From UBA1794 sp031552405 (GTDB lineage Bacteria; Bacteroidota; Bacteroidia; Bacteroidales; Bacteroidaceae), in NCBI GenBank assembly GCA_031552405.1, contig JAVBMN010000014.1, positions 30,220 to 94,219 of the forward strand: DNA of 64,000 nt, read 5' to 3'. The notes beneath the pieces were generated by a model, which saw only the letters and a program-made list of their open reading frames with translations, did no database searches and was not told where the DNA came from. Positions 27,697 to 37,600 of the stretch are shown here, in pieces (the stretch's first letter is position 1; each line of letters opens with the position of its first letter). A program made the position numbers and the translations under genes.

Positions 27697-30075
27697 ATGA
27701 GAAAGTTACAAGTGGGTGTTCTCGCCATTCTATGTGCCGGAACACAACTTTTTACCGGCAATGCTTCAGCGCAGTTGCCCACCAAAATCAGTTCTTTTCC
27801 ACTCCATGAAGTACGCCTGCTGGACAGCCCCTTCAAACATGCGGAAGACCTGGACGTCCAGTATCTCTTAGGCCTCAGCGCGGATCGCCTGCTGGCCCCC
27901 TACCTCAAAGAAGCCGGACTCAAGCCGAAAGCTCCCAACTACCCCAACTGGGAAAGTACCGGGCTGGACGGACACATCGGCGGGCACTACCTCTCCGCCC
28001 TCTCACTCATGTACGCCGCCACCGGCAACCACCAGATCAAGGAACGCCTGGATTATGTGCTGTCCGAACTGAAAAAGTGCCAGGATGCCGCAGGTGACGG
28101 ATACCTGTGCGGTGTGCCCGAAGGAAAAGCCATGTGGCAAGACATAGCCGCCGGAAAGATACAAGCCGGAGGCTTCGACCTGAACAAGAAATGGGTACCC
28201 CTGTATAACATCCATAAGATCTACGCCGGACTGCGCGATGCCTACCTGCAGGCCGGAAGCAAAGAAGCCCGCGATATGCTCATTAAGCTGACCGACTGGG
28301 CCATTCGTCTGGTGAGCAACCTCAGCGAGGCCCAGATCCAGGACATGCTGCGCAGCGAACACGGCGGACTGAACGAGGTCTTTGCCGACGTAGCCGCCAT
28401 TACCGGCAATAAGAAGTATTTGGAACTGGCCCGCCAGTTCTCCCACCAGGTAATCCTCAACCCGCTGTTGGAACAGAAAGACGTACTGAACGGTATGCAC
28501 GCCAATACCCAGATCCCGAAAGTAATAGGCTTTGAACGCGTGGCCGAGGTGGAAGGCAACCAAGACTGGTACCGCGCCTCTGCCTATTTCTGGGAAACCG
28601 TAGTGAAGAACCGCTCCGTAAGCATTGGCGGTAACAGCGCCTTTGAGCATTTTCATCCGGCCGACAACTTTACCCGCATGATAGAGGGTACGCAAGGTCC
28701 CGAAACCTGCAACACCTACAATATGCTGCGCCTCACAAAGATGCTGTATCAGGTGAGTGGTGACGAGAGCTACATGGAATTCTACGAACGGGCGCTGTAC
28801 AACCACATTCTCTCCACCATTGACCCGGTGCAGGGTGGTTTCGTGTACTTCACCCCCATGCGTTCCGGGCACTACCGCGTGTACTCGCAGCCGCAAACCA
28901 GCTTCTGGTGTTGTGTGGGATCCGGCATTGAGAACCATGCCAAATACGGAGAAATGATCTACGCCCACAGCAGAAAAGATGTATATGTAAACCTCTTCAT
29001 CCCCTCACGCTTGCAATGGAAGGAAGGCAAGCTGGAGCTGATCCAGGAAAACACCTTCCCCGAGAGCCCCTCTACCGAGCTGACTGTAAACCCGCATAAA
29101 CAAAGCGCCTTCACCCTGTACCTCCGCTATCCGGAGTGGGTAAAGAACGGGGAGATAAAGGTAACCATCAACGGCCAGCTGCAAACCGTAACCGGCCGTC
29201 CCGGCAGCTACATCGCCCTGAACCGTGAGTGGAAGAAAGGAGATAAAGTACGCATGGAAATGCCTATGCACCTGATGCTGAACCAACTGCCCGACCAGTC
29301 GGCCTCTTACTCCATCCAATATGGCCCCATCGTGCTGGCTGCCCGTACCGGTACGGAAGACCTCATCGGTCTTTTTGCTGACGACAGCCGCGGCGGACAC
29401 GTGGCTAACGGCCGTCAGATCCCCCTGCAGGAAATGCCCGTCATCGTAGGTACCCCGGAGGAAATTCTCACCGCCGTAGCACCCGTTCCCGGCAAACCGC
29501 TCACCTTCACCCTCAGTGGTCTGAAACCGGAAAAGTACGAAACGATGGAACTGATCCCCTTCTATCGCCTGCATGAATCGCGCTACATGATCTACTGGTC
29601 ACTTATCTCTCCCGCCGAGTATCAGGAGAAGCAGGAGCAACTCGCTGCCCGCGAACGCGAGCGCGCTGCCTTGGAAGCCATAACAAACGACTATATCATC
29701 TGCGGCGAACAGCAGCCCGAGTCCGACCATTTCATCCAGTCGGAAGGCTCCCGGACAGGTATTACGCAGAACATACACTGGCGTGAAAGCCGCAACTGGT
29801 TCAGCTACCAGATGAAGAGCAAGGAAAAGAACGCCACCCGCCTCTTGTTCACCTACTGCGCCAAGGAATCCGCAGGCCGCAGCTTTATCATCCTCGCAGG
29901 CGGTAAGAAGATTGCCGAGGTGGCCATTCCCAAGGATGCCAAGGATGATTTCGCCACCTACACCTGTGCCATCCCCCAGGATCTGGGCAAGGAGAAACAA
30001 CTGGAGATCCGCTTCGAAGCCGCCCCCGACTCCCGCACTGCACGCATCTGCGAGATAAGGCTGCTGTCCGAATAA
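27697..30075 (+). CDS. Glycoside hydrolase family 127 (beta-L-arabinofuranosidase-like)
   Basis: This 792-residue secreted enzyme starts at MRKLQVGVL, downstream of the promoter box; a TTG at 27667 would add residues that do not look like a signal peptide. The signal peptide ends N-A-S-A-Q. The alpha/alpha barrel carries P-E-T-C near 334-336 and W-C-C-V-G near 404-407, which match the zinc-binding glutamate and three cysteines of the known enzyme HypBA1 (E338, C340, C417, C418), the second Cys group acting as nucleophile. C-terminal beta domains follow (about 420-600 and 630-792), with a charged helix between. It should release beta-L-arabinofuranose from plant arabinan side chains or hydroxyproline-rich glycoproteins. 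By eye its codons are GC-richer than those of the GH92 gene. Confidence 0.93.
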   Translation: MRKLQVGVLAILCAGTQLFTGNASAQLPTKISSFPLHEVRLLDSPFKHAEDLDVQYLLGLSADRLLAPYLKEAGLKPKAPNYPNWESTGLDGHIGGHYLSALSLMYAATGNHQIKERLDYVLSELKKCQDAAGDGYLCGVPEGKAMWQDIAAGKIQAGGFDLNKKWVPLYNIHKIYAGLRDAYLQAGSKEARDMLIKLTDWAIRLVSNLSEAQIQDMLRSEHGGLNEVFADVAAITGNKKYLELARQFSHQVILNPLLEQKDVLNGMHANTQIPKVIGFERVAEVEGNQDWYRASAYFWETVVKNRSVSIGGNSAFEHFHPADNFTRMIEGTQGPETCNTYNMLRLTKMLYQVSGDESYMEFYERALYNHILSTIDPVQGGFVYFTPMRSGHYRVYSQPQTSFWCCVGSGIENHAKYGEMIYAHSRKDVYVNLFIPSRLQWKEGKLELIQENTFPESPSTELTVNPHKQSAFTLYLRYPEWVKNGEIKVTINGQLQTVTGRPGSYIALNREWKKGDKVRMEMPMHLMLNQLPDQSASYSIQYGPIVLAARTGTEDLIGLFADDSRGGHVANGRQIPLQEMPVIVGTPEEILTAVAPVPGKPLTFTLSGLKPEKYETMELIPFYRLHESRYMIYWSLISPAEYQEKQEQLAARERERAALEAITNDYIICGEQQPESDHFIQSEGSRTGITQNIHWRESRNWFSYQMKSKEKNATRLLFTYCAKESAGRSFIILAGGKKIAEVAIPKDAKDDFATYTCAIPQDLGKEKQLEIRFEAAPDSRTARICEIRLLSE

Positions 30076-30095
30076 CACCATCCCACCTATCACTC

Positions 30096-30131
30096 AAGCG
30101 GGTGCCCGTCCTAAAAGGCAGGCACCCGCTT
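30096..30131. terminator. Hairpin after the GH127 gene
   Basis: AAGCGGGTGCC (30096-30106) pairs perfectly with GGCACCCGCTT (30121-30131). There is no good T-run on the plus strand, so it is a stable 3' hairpin rather than a textbook terminator. Confidence 0.6.
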
Positions 30132-30150
30132 GGTGCATTAATACAATCTC

Positions 30151-30468
30151 CTTCCACGTTCCACTGATCTTCTGAAACGCCTTGTAGCAAAGACTTTCAG
30201 AGGTGGAACGTTGTTTATCGAACGTTCCACAAGAGCTGTTTTTGTGGAGGGACGCTTCAAAATGAGGGGAAAAGTGGAACGTGGAAGCACAAGTTTCGCA
30301 TCGTGAATCTCAGGCCTGCGTTTTAAAAAGCCAGGCCTGTTCTTTGAGAAACTCAGGCCTGGCTTTTTGAAACTCAGCGCACCAGATTTCGTGCGCACGA
30401 AGCAACTATCTGGTGCGCTCCAGTTAAAAGATTGGTGCGCACGAATTACAGAACTCGTGCGCACCAAT
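30151..30468. repeat. Phased palindrome island B
   Basis: Three blocks of different sequence lie side by side. Block 1: CTTCCACGTTCCAC (30151-30164) and its exact complement GTGGAACGTGGAAG (30274-30287) enclose GTGGAACGTT/AACGTTCCAC (30203-30212, 30221-30230). Block 2: CAGGCCTG at 30311, 30332 and 30354, the last two inside a perfect 15-bp stem, AAAAAGCCAGGCCTG (30325-30339) with CAGGCCTGGCTTTTT (30354-30368). Block 3: GTGCGCAC-type cores centred at 30394.5, 30416.5, 30438.5 and 30460.5, exactly 22 bases apart, including the 14-bp palindrome TTCGTGCGCACGAA and the pairs AGCGCACCAGAT/ATCTGGTGCGCT and ATTGGTGCGCACGA/TCGTGCGCACCAAT. Confidence 0.85.
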
Positions 30469-30522
30469 TTTCGAGGACTTCAGGCTTCCTAATTGTCTTG
30501 TTTTCATCTTGTTCTTTATCTT

Positions 30523-31368
30523 TTAAAATGTGGCATTACTCAGCCTATTCACCATTTCTGGGTCACGATGGTCAAAGAACAGACTTTTCCCTGTATCAAG
30601 GGTGGCAATCAGGGCCATATCCTCGGGGGAAAGCTCAAAGTCGAACACATTCAGGTTTTCCACGATACGCTCTTTACGCACCGACTTGGGAATCACCACC
30701 ACATCCCGTTGAATGATCCACCGAAGTACAACCTGTGCCACCGATTTCCCATATTTCCCGGCCAGTGTTACCAACTTTTCATTCTCGAAGAGATGGTTAC
30801 GACCTTCGGCGAAAGGTCCCCATGACTCAGTCTGTACCCCATTGGCAGAAAGAAAGCGGGTAGTTTCAGTCTGTTGACAGAAGGGGTGAAGCTCTATCTG
30901 ATTCACCGCCGGAGCAATCTCCTGATGACAGATAAAGTCCATCACCCGGTCGGGCTGAAAGTTACTGATACCGATGGCGCGAATTTTACCCGCTTTGTAT
31001 AACTCCTCCATGGCCCGCCATGCCCCATACACATCCCCGTAAGGCTGATGAATCAGGTAGAGGTCCAGGTACTCAAGCCCCAAACGCTCCAGCGATGCAT
31101 GGAATGCCTTTTTCGCAGGCTCATACCCGGCATCCTGAACCCACAGTTTGGTAGTAATGAAAAGCTCTTCGCGCGCCACCCCACTACGCTGTATGGCTCT
31201 GCCCACCGCTTCTTCATTTTGATACATGGCGGCCGTATCAATCAGTCGGTAACCTGCCTCAATCGCATCATATACACATTGTTCACACAAGGCAACATCA
31301 GTAATCTGATACACGCCAAATCCTAAAACCGGCATTTCAATGCCATTGTTCAGTCGTACGGTTTTCAT
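30523..31368 (-). CDS. Aldo/keto reductase
   Basis: This 281-residue cytoplasmic NAD(P)H-dependent oxidoreductase of the AKR superfamily has the full catalytic tetrad: Asp44 and Tyr49 (D-T-A-A-M-Y), Lys74 (T-T-K-L-W) and His107 (L-I-H-Q). The cofactor loop near residues 208-220 reads V-V-I-P-K-S-V-R-K-E-R. The length is standard for the 2,5-diketo-gluconate reductase-like branch. It probably reduces aldehydes or keto sugars; the substrate is not predictable. It stands alone behind its own promoter (31407-31440), convergent with GH127. Confidence 0.93.
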   Translation of the reverse strand: MKTVRLNNGIEMPVLGFGVYQITDVALCEQCVYDAIEAGYRLIDTAAMYQNEEAVGRAIQRSGVAREELFITTKLWVQDAGYEPAKKAFHASLERLGLEYLDLYLIHQPYGDVYGAWRAMEELYKAGKIRAIGISNFQPDRVMDFICHQEIAPAVNQIELHPFCQQTETTRFLSANGVQTESWGPFAEGRNHLFENEKLVTLAGKYGKSVAQVVLRWIIQRDVVVIPKSVRKERIVENLNVFDFELSPEDMALIATLDTGKSLFFDHRDPEMVNRLSNATF

Positions 31369-31406
31369 ATTTCTACTTATTTATGATTGAATTTCTTCTT
31401 ACAGAA

Positions 31407-31440
31407 CAAAAGTAGGCAGAATAAAGATCATAGAAACAAA
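31407..31440 (-). promoter_or_regulatory. Promoter of the aldo/keto reductase gene
   Basis: On the minus strand TTTG (31440-31437) and TACTTTTG (31414-31407) are 22 bases apart, matching the Bacteroides consensus, about 39 bases upstream of the ATG. Confidence 0.6.
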
Positions 31441-31540
31441 ACTTTTTACGGTTTGTTATATACGAATTACGGATCATACACAAAAAGCATGTAAAAGGAA
31501 CAAAAATGATGTTTCAATATATATGTATGTAATGGTAACG

Positions 31541-31580
31541 AAAAAAAAATCGGTAGTGAGGACTAGTCCCCACTACCGAT
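31541..31580 (-). terminator. Rho-independent terminator of the 952-residue protein gene
   Basis: ATCGGTAGTG (31549-31558) pairs with CACTACCGAT (31571-31580); the loop itself contains the palindrome GGACTAGTCC. On the minus strand the stem is followed by eight T. It ends 25 bases after the stop codon at 31606. Confidence 0.9.
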
Positions 31581-31605
31581 CTACATATTTGGCTATTCCG
31601 AATTC

Positions 31606-34464
31606 TTACGGAACTATTACCTTTGTCACTGCACCATTTGCACCCTCTACAATGTAGAAGCCGGAAGGCAGGTTAAGGTTTACAGAGTAAGCACCTAAGT
31701 TTACTTTAGCTACTACGCGGTTGGAGGCATCGTACACTACTGCAGAGGTAGCCTGAGTAGAATACAGTTCTATTACGCCATTGTTTACAGTTGCTATGAT
31801 CTGACCCAGCACATTGTCACCATTTACTTCATTCACATCCACACCCGGGGTACCGAAAGCAATGAAATCATAAAGGTACTCCTTAGTCTTAGGCATAGTG
31901 GGGAAGGCACTGAGATTATCTGTAAATACGATACTCCAGTTGTTCTTCACATTAAAGATGCACCATTTATCACCGTTATAAATCAAAGAGTGGTTTCTCC
32001 ATGTGTGGTTATCATTTGTATTGCTCTGCGCTTCTACAGTACCACCCAGACGAATCTCGCCCTTTTCTGTGATGTGATAAGCACCGTCATCTTCCCAAGT
32101 TTCATTCTTCACACAAGAAGTAATTGTATAGCGGAAAGGTTCTGTATATTCCTCATTGAACTGTACATTAAATACCTGATTGTTCTTTATTGTATTGTCA
32201 ATCATCGGTTCAAAGTGGGCATACATTCTAACACTTGCAGTACCAGTAGTCCAGAAACTATCTACAGTAAGGTATAATCCATCCTTTTCAATATAGTATG
32301 CACCAGACGTAAAGGTTTCATTATTTTCCACGCGAACTTCCAGTGAGGCAAGGAATGTAGCAAAAGCATTGGAAACCTTCTTCACTTCCGCATTCACTTC
32401 TACTTGAGTAGAGGAGTCATTAGCACGTACATCCTTAGCTCCGCTGATTACATCTTCAAGATCCCACACAGCAGCTTCAGGATACTGACCTACTTCAGGG
32501 GTATCTGATACCTTACCGGCAGCCTGAACATCAGCAAGGAAAGTTTCAGACATATTGATTACAGAGTCAATAGCCACGAAGTCGGTAGCAAATGAATACG
32601 GGTCGAAGTAGCTTTCTTCATTGGCATTGATTACAGAGTCTACATCTGCTGTAGGCACTTTCATCACCATCAGTTTTTCCCAGGTAGATCCACCACTACC
32701 GTTACTATTTGCGGTATAGCAATCTTCTTCAAAGGTAATTACGTCGCCTGCTTTCAAGCTTACATAGAAATCGCGGTTCAAAGGTGTATTATTACTTGGG
32801 TTACCATATGCATCAGCAAACATAAAGTCTTCTTTATCTACACTGCTTACTCCGTCTTCAATACCACCCTTTATATAACGGTAGCGGGTATACATAAAAT
32901 TATTATTCTTATTTCCCTTATCGCGTTGGATAGAGGTAGAAGCATGATAGAGACCATCTTCAGCAGCTTTAAAGGTTATAACAGGCGATATTGCCACAGT
33001 GGGATGTATCGCCCCGCTCTTAACAATAAACAGGTAGTCATTCGCACCATTGTAAAACGAATTCACTGCTCCAGCTCTGGTAGAACCAGTGCCAAAGTTT
33101 GTCCATGCATTATAGATACCGGTAGATACGGTATAGGTTTTGAAATCCCAAGGAGAATTTGCGGCTTTATCCACATTGTCTTTGGGCAGGAACTGCTTCT
33201 CAAAATCAGCATATAATGTACTTCCTGTAGGAACCTGGAATAACCAACGGTTCTCTGGCTGACTGTAATCAATCTTATATGCTTTGCCTTTTATTACTTC
33301 GAAATCAACAAGAAGTTTCTCGTAATATGCCTTTGCAGTAGCTACCAGAAGATTGGGGTTATCAGATACAGTCACATACATTTCCATTTTAGCCTGGAAT
33401 TCATCAATTACACTTTGATCATACTGGCCGATATTAACACCAGCTTCCATAGTGCCCAAGAAATCAGCACATTCAGTTACCAGATCATAGAAAAGATCAA
33501 TGTAAGGACCTGTAAGATAAGGATCCACATACTCTGTACTAGCCTCGGCTACTTCCTGCGTGCTCACTTCTACTTCAAACTGGGTCCAACGGGTACGTCC
33601 CCATGCATCACGTACCCAATAATTAGTAGAGTCCAAGAAGTTAGGTGCTCCGAATTGGTGAGATACATCAGCCTCAGCAGTGATCATATCACCGACTTTC
33701 AGATGCACATAGTATGTACGCGGAGTCACTACTGTTTTATAGAAATCAAAAGCTAACGGATTTCCATTCAACAAATTATTATCAGTATATGCATACTTTA
33801 CCACATTGTCTGTATTTTCAGGATCAGTAAGATCACCAAAATTGTAATCCACTCCCATCGTATTGGAAGCATCTACAAATGTTTCTCCATTCTGACGGAA
33901 ACGAAACTTAGCAGTCAGATACCTTGGAGGAATAGGTAAATCACGTACATCCTCACGCATTACAGAGGTAGTCACTTTATAGTAACCTTCGGCAGGAGCT
34001 TTAAAGCCAATGGAAGCTGTACCAAGCAAGGTTGGATAGGTTTCAAAAGCCGTATCACTTACACGGGCCACATACATAAAGCTTAGTACCCCTTTTCTGG
34101 ATTTATCGCCACTACCGGCATTCACAGGTATATGACCTTCTGCATTTATCCAGCTAGCTGTCAAGGGTTCATACCAGTACTTATTATTAGCCGGAGTAGT
34201 ATTCGTGGTATACTCTCCCAAAGGCTGTTCCTGGAAACGTTCAGGACCATATACGTCCACATAGTTCACACGTCCGCTGTCAGTACAAAGAGTAAAAGGT
34301 GAATACGTACCCGAGGCAAGGCGATACTCCGAGAAGCTGAAATGTTCATTTCCTCCCGCAGCAAATTCCTCCTGGGTCATGTCATGCAATTTATAGGTCT
34401 GCGCCATAGTAACCATGGAACACAGTGCAAGTCCCAATAAAGAAAATAGAGTCTTCTTTTTCAT
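31606..34464 (-). CDS. Large secreted protein of unknown function with two repeated beta-sandwich units
   Basis: This 952-residue protein has a signal peptide ending T-M-A-Q-T. I do not recognise the family. Two similar segments are visible, about 25-290 and about 400-610. Each ends in a sandwich-like stretch (A-P-A-E-G-Y-Y-K-V-T-T-S-V and A-A-E-D-G-L-Y-H-A-S-T-S-I) and is followed by a helical linker with Y-V-D-P-Y or Y-F-D-P-Y. A third beta-rich unit (about 700-860) starts G-A-Y-Y-I-E-K-D-G-L-Y-L-T-V and looks lectin-like. The last 70 residues resemble a C-terminal sorting-type beta domain (V-V-Y-D-A-S-N-R-V-V-A-K-V, then S-G-F-Y-I-V). No catalytic motif is seen; glycan binding at the surface is a guess. 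It lies next to the HTCS gene and shares its upstream repeats with the sigma gene. Confidence 0.8.
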   Translation of the reverse strand: MKKKTLFSLLGLALCSMVTMAQTYKLHDMTQEEFAAGGNEHFSFSEYRLASGTYSPFTLCTDSGRVNYVDVYGPERFQEQPLGEYTTNTTPANNKYWYEPLTASWINAEGHIPVNAGSGDKSRKGVLSFMYVARVSDTAFETYPTLLGTASIGFKAPAEGYYKVTTSVMREDVRDLPIPPRYLTAKFRFRQNGETFVDASNTMGVDYNFGDLTDPENTDNVVKYAYTDNNLLNGNPLAFDFYKTVVTPRTYYVHLKVGDMITAEADVSHQFGAPNFLDSTNYWVRDAWGRTRWTQFEVEVSTQEVAEASTEYVDPYLTGPYIDLFYDLVTECADFLGTMEAGVNIGQYDQSVIDEFQAKMEMYVTVSDNPNLLVATAKAYYEKLLVDFEVIKGKAYKIDYSQPENRWLFQVPTGSTLYADFEKQFLPKDNVDKAANSPWDFKTYTVSTGIYNAWTNFGTGSTRAGAVNSFYNGANDYLFIVKSGAIHPTVAISPVITFKAAEDGLYHASTSIQRDKGNKNNNFMYTRYRYIKGGIEDGVSSVDKEDFMFADAYGNPSNNTPLNRDFYVSLKAGDVITFEEDCYTANSNGSGGSTWEKLMVMKVPTADVDSVINANEESYFDPYSFATDFVAIDSVINMSETFLADVQAAGKVSDTPEVGQYPEAAVWDLEDVISGAKDVRANDSSTQVEVNAEVKKVSNAFATFLASLEVRVENNETFTSGAYYIEKDGLYLTVDSFWTTGTASVRMYAHFEPMIDNTIKNNQVFNVQFNEEYTEPFRYTITSCVKNETWEDDGAYHITEKGEIRLGGTVEAQSNTNDNHTWRNHSLIYNGDKWCIFNVKNNWSIVFTDNLSAFPTMPKTKEYLYDFIAFGTPGVDVNEVNGDNVLGQIIATVNNGVIELYSTQATSAVVYDASNRVVAKVNLGAYSVNLNLPSGFYIVEGANGAVTKVIVP

Positions 34465-34514
34465 GATAATTGCTTTTTAAAGTGAATAAATAGTTGGTTT
34501 ATTATTTTATGCTA

Positions 34515-34580
34515 CAAAGATAGAGGGATACGAAAGGCAAGAAGGGGTACAAATGTTGAAAAGCGAGGTTCATTTGTTGA
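34515..34580 (-). promoter_or_regulatory. Promoter with two 21-bp-spaced direct repeats
   Basis: On the minus strand TATCTTTG (34522-34515) is the -7 box, 51 bases before the ATG at 34464. Upstream, AATGTTGA (34552-34559) and TTTGTTGA (34573-34580), as read on the plus strand, are 21 bases apart and 29 bases beyond the -7 box. The longer match TGTTGAAAAGCG occurs at 34554-34565 and 34575-34586. The same arrangement precedes the ECF sigma gene. Confidence 0.65.
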
Positions 34581-34603
34581 AAAGCGTTTTATACGCTTTT
34601 CAA
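34577..34603 (-). terminator. Hairpin overlapping the HTCS stop codon
   Basis: TTGAAAAGCG (34577-34586) pairs with CGCTTTTCAA (34594-34603), 7-base loop. The HTCS stop codon lies in the loop. There is no long T-run afterwards, so termination is possible but not certain. One arm is part of the direct repeat described at 34515-34580. Confidence 0.5.
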
Positions 34604-37600
34604 ATAGTCAGAGGGATGCACTCCAAACTCCTGCACGAAGTGTTTACTGAAATAACGAGGGGTGCTATAGCCTACACGATACGCTACTTCAGAGATCGTA
34701 CCGCTACCTTCTTTCAGCAGCTTGGCAGCCTCCTTCATTCGTACGGAACGGATAAATGCCACAGGGGTAAGTCCTACGACAGAAAGCAACTTACGATACA
34801 ACCCAGTACGATCCATATTCATGTCACGAGAGAACTGCTCCACGGTGTACTCTGAGTTATCCAAGTTTTTCATGACCAGCTCCATGGCGCGGGCGATAAG
34901 CTCTTCATCGAGCTTGCTGATGGTGATCTTTTCCGGTTCCACCTCCACCGAGTCGCGGAAATCTTTTCGGCGTTTATCCAAAAGGCCAAAGATGCGGCGA
35001 ACGCGCAATTGGAGAATTTCGTAATTAAAAGGCTTGGCAATATAGGCATCCGCACCCGATTTGTAACCGCTGATCTGATCCTCATCACTTCCCTTTGCGG
35101 TAAGCAGGATAACAGGGATGTGGGAGGTGCGAATGTCATTCCTCAGGCGGCGACACAACTCAAAGCCGTCAATTCCAGGCATCATCACATCGGAGATAAT
35201 CATATCGGGCAATGCATTTAAGGCCTGTTCATGCCCTTTCAAGCCATCGGCAGCTGTGATTACGCGGTATTCCTGCGCCAAAAGGCCTGCAATAAACTGC
35301 AACAAAGAATCATTGTCATCCACAAGCAATATAGTAAGGCGGTGTTCCTCTGTTTGTACCTGCCCGTCCTCTTCTGAAAGAGGCTGCTCCGGCAAGCTCT
35401 CGCTTTGAGCCAGATCCTCCACAGCAGTATCTGTCGTGTCAAGCAACTCTTCCGGAGAATCGGTATCAAGAAACTCTTCCCCGTAATTCTTCATAGGAAT
35501 CCACACAATGAAACAACTGCCCTTACCGGGCTGGCTTTCCACCTCAATAACTCCACCATGCATCCTGACATATTCCATGGTGAGGTGCAGGCCCACTCCA
35601 CTACCGGTGGTATTGCCTTGATTATCTCCCTGATAGAAACGCTCAAAGATATGCGGGAGGTCTTCGGCGGGAATTCCGCATCCCGTATCGCAAATTTCAA
35701 TCCGAAGAGCCTCTACAGAAGAGTCCTCCGGCATGGTATCTACGGTTTGACGAAGATCAATAACCCCACCGGCAGGAGTAAACTTAAAGGCGTTACTCAA
35801 CAGGTTATATAGTATCTTTTGTAACTTTTCCTTGTCATACCACATCATCAAAGCCAGTTGCTGGCGATTCAGGTTGAATACCATTCCCCGGTCATGAGCC
35901 AGCTGCAGGAAGAAAGAATGCACGGTTTGCAGATAATCGCTTACATCATTGTAGGTAGGATTCAACTTCTCACCCTTCATCTCGATACGGCGGAAGTCGA
36001 GCAACTGGTTGATCATACCCCTCAGTTCGGCAGCTCCCTGGGCAATTACCTTCAACTGGCTTTTAATGGTCTCATCCGTCAAAGTATGCATCAGATGCTC
36101 CAACGGAGTCACAATAAGGGTAAGCGGGGTACGCAGCTCGTGACTCATATTGGTAATAAAGCGATACTTCATCTGGTTCAAGCCTTCTTCCTGGCGCAAC
36201 CTTTCCTTTTCCTGCCTCACTTCCATCTGACGCTCCTTTCTACGCACTGTAGACAGCCATAAGTACACCACCAGGATAAACAACACCAAAATATACCCAG
36301 TAATACTCCAGGCACTCAGATAAAACGGCGGATGAATGATGATATCCAGTGTGGCCGGTTTATCACCCCACTGATAATCGCCCCCCGCTGCGTACACCAC
36401 CAAGTGGTAACGCCCGGACGGTAAAGAAGTAAAATGCACCGTACCCTTACCATTGACCGACTTAACTTCGGTCCATTCGGGATTACCGCTCCCCTCCAGA
36501 CGATAGCGATAGTGAGTCTGCTCGGGATTGGCAAAATTAAGCGAAGAGAAATCGAGCGACAATGTATTCTGCCGATGTGAAAGCTCTATGCGGGAGGTAG
36601 CAAACAGTGATTGTGTCAATATTGGATTCTCCGCATCACCCACCTGCACTTCCTTGCCCTGCACCTTTAATGACGAAAATAAAGGTTTCAACTCCTCATG
36701 TTTCCCTTTCATCTGGCTGGCCAGCAGCTCGCTGATTCCATTCAGGCCTCCCAGATACAATGTGCCATCGGGGAAAAGACAAGAAGCACGTTCCTGGTAC
36801 TCCCCACGCAAAAGTCCGCTCCGGGAATCAAAATTCTGAATATAACGCACCGGTTTCTGTGCGTTTGTCGACAACACGAAACGAGACAATCCATTCGAAG
36901 TAGCCACCCAGATGTATCCTTCTTTGTCTTCTATTACCGAACGGATACTGTTGTTAACCAGCCCATCCTCCATGTAGAAGGAGTGATTCTTCCGGGCCTC
37001 GGGTATGTACAGGTTCAGTCCGTCCTGAGTGCCGAACCACACCCAGCCCCGACTATCCTGCATCACGCAATTATACTTTCGGTTGCTATGATTGAACATA
37101 TCATCGGAAGTGCCTTTGGTTGGAAAGCTGACTTTCCCTGTGGCTACGTTGTAGGTAAACAGTCCGGACTGCGATGCAAACAATAAAGATTGCTCTTCCC
37201 ACGGAATGACATGCGTCACCATACCAATAGCTTTCAGCTCCGGATGATCCTTCATCAGGGGATAAAAGTTCCCGGTTTCCGCATCAAAACGGCCGGCACC
37301 CGAGAAGCGTCCAAGAAGCCAGCAGCCTTTGCCGGGAAAGTCGTATACTCCGCGGATATTGCTCTCCACCGGATTGGTACTTCCGCTAGCCCAAACACGA
37401 TAATTACGTATCTTATCTTCCTGCAAGCGATAACAGCCGGAATCAATAGTACCAATCCATATCAAGCCGTCCGTTCCACGCGTCAAAGAAAGCACAAACA
37501 GGCCCGACAAATCGGAAGAAAGCACACGTATCGACCGGTTTATCCTGTGATATACGAAAACGCCATTAGTAGTACCTACCAGCATCTCGTTGTCATTGTA

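Larger units (their letters stand above)
30076..30522. other. 447-base gap between convergent genes
   Basis: The gap separates GH127 (plus) from the aldo/keto reductase (minus). It holds the hairpin at 30096-30131 and a long palindrome island from 30151 to about 30468. No coding sequence is supported. Confidence 0.75.

Noticed and set aside
30138..30716. Overlapping frames in the gap between GH127 and the aldo/keto reductase
   Set aside because: They read across island B hairpins and into the antisense of the reductase gene; no protein-like pattern.
31606..34464. Type IX secretion cargo based on the C-terminal tail
   Set aside because: The tail is only reminiscent of such sorting domains, and no secretion genes are in the window, so the mode of export is left open.
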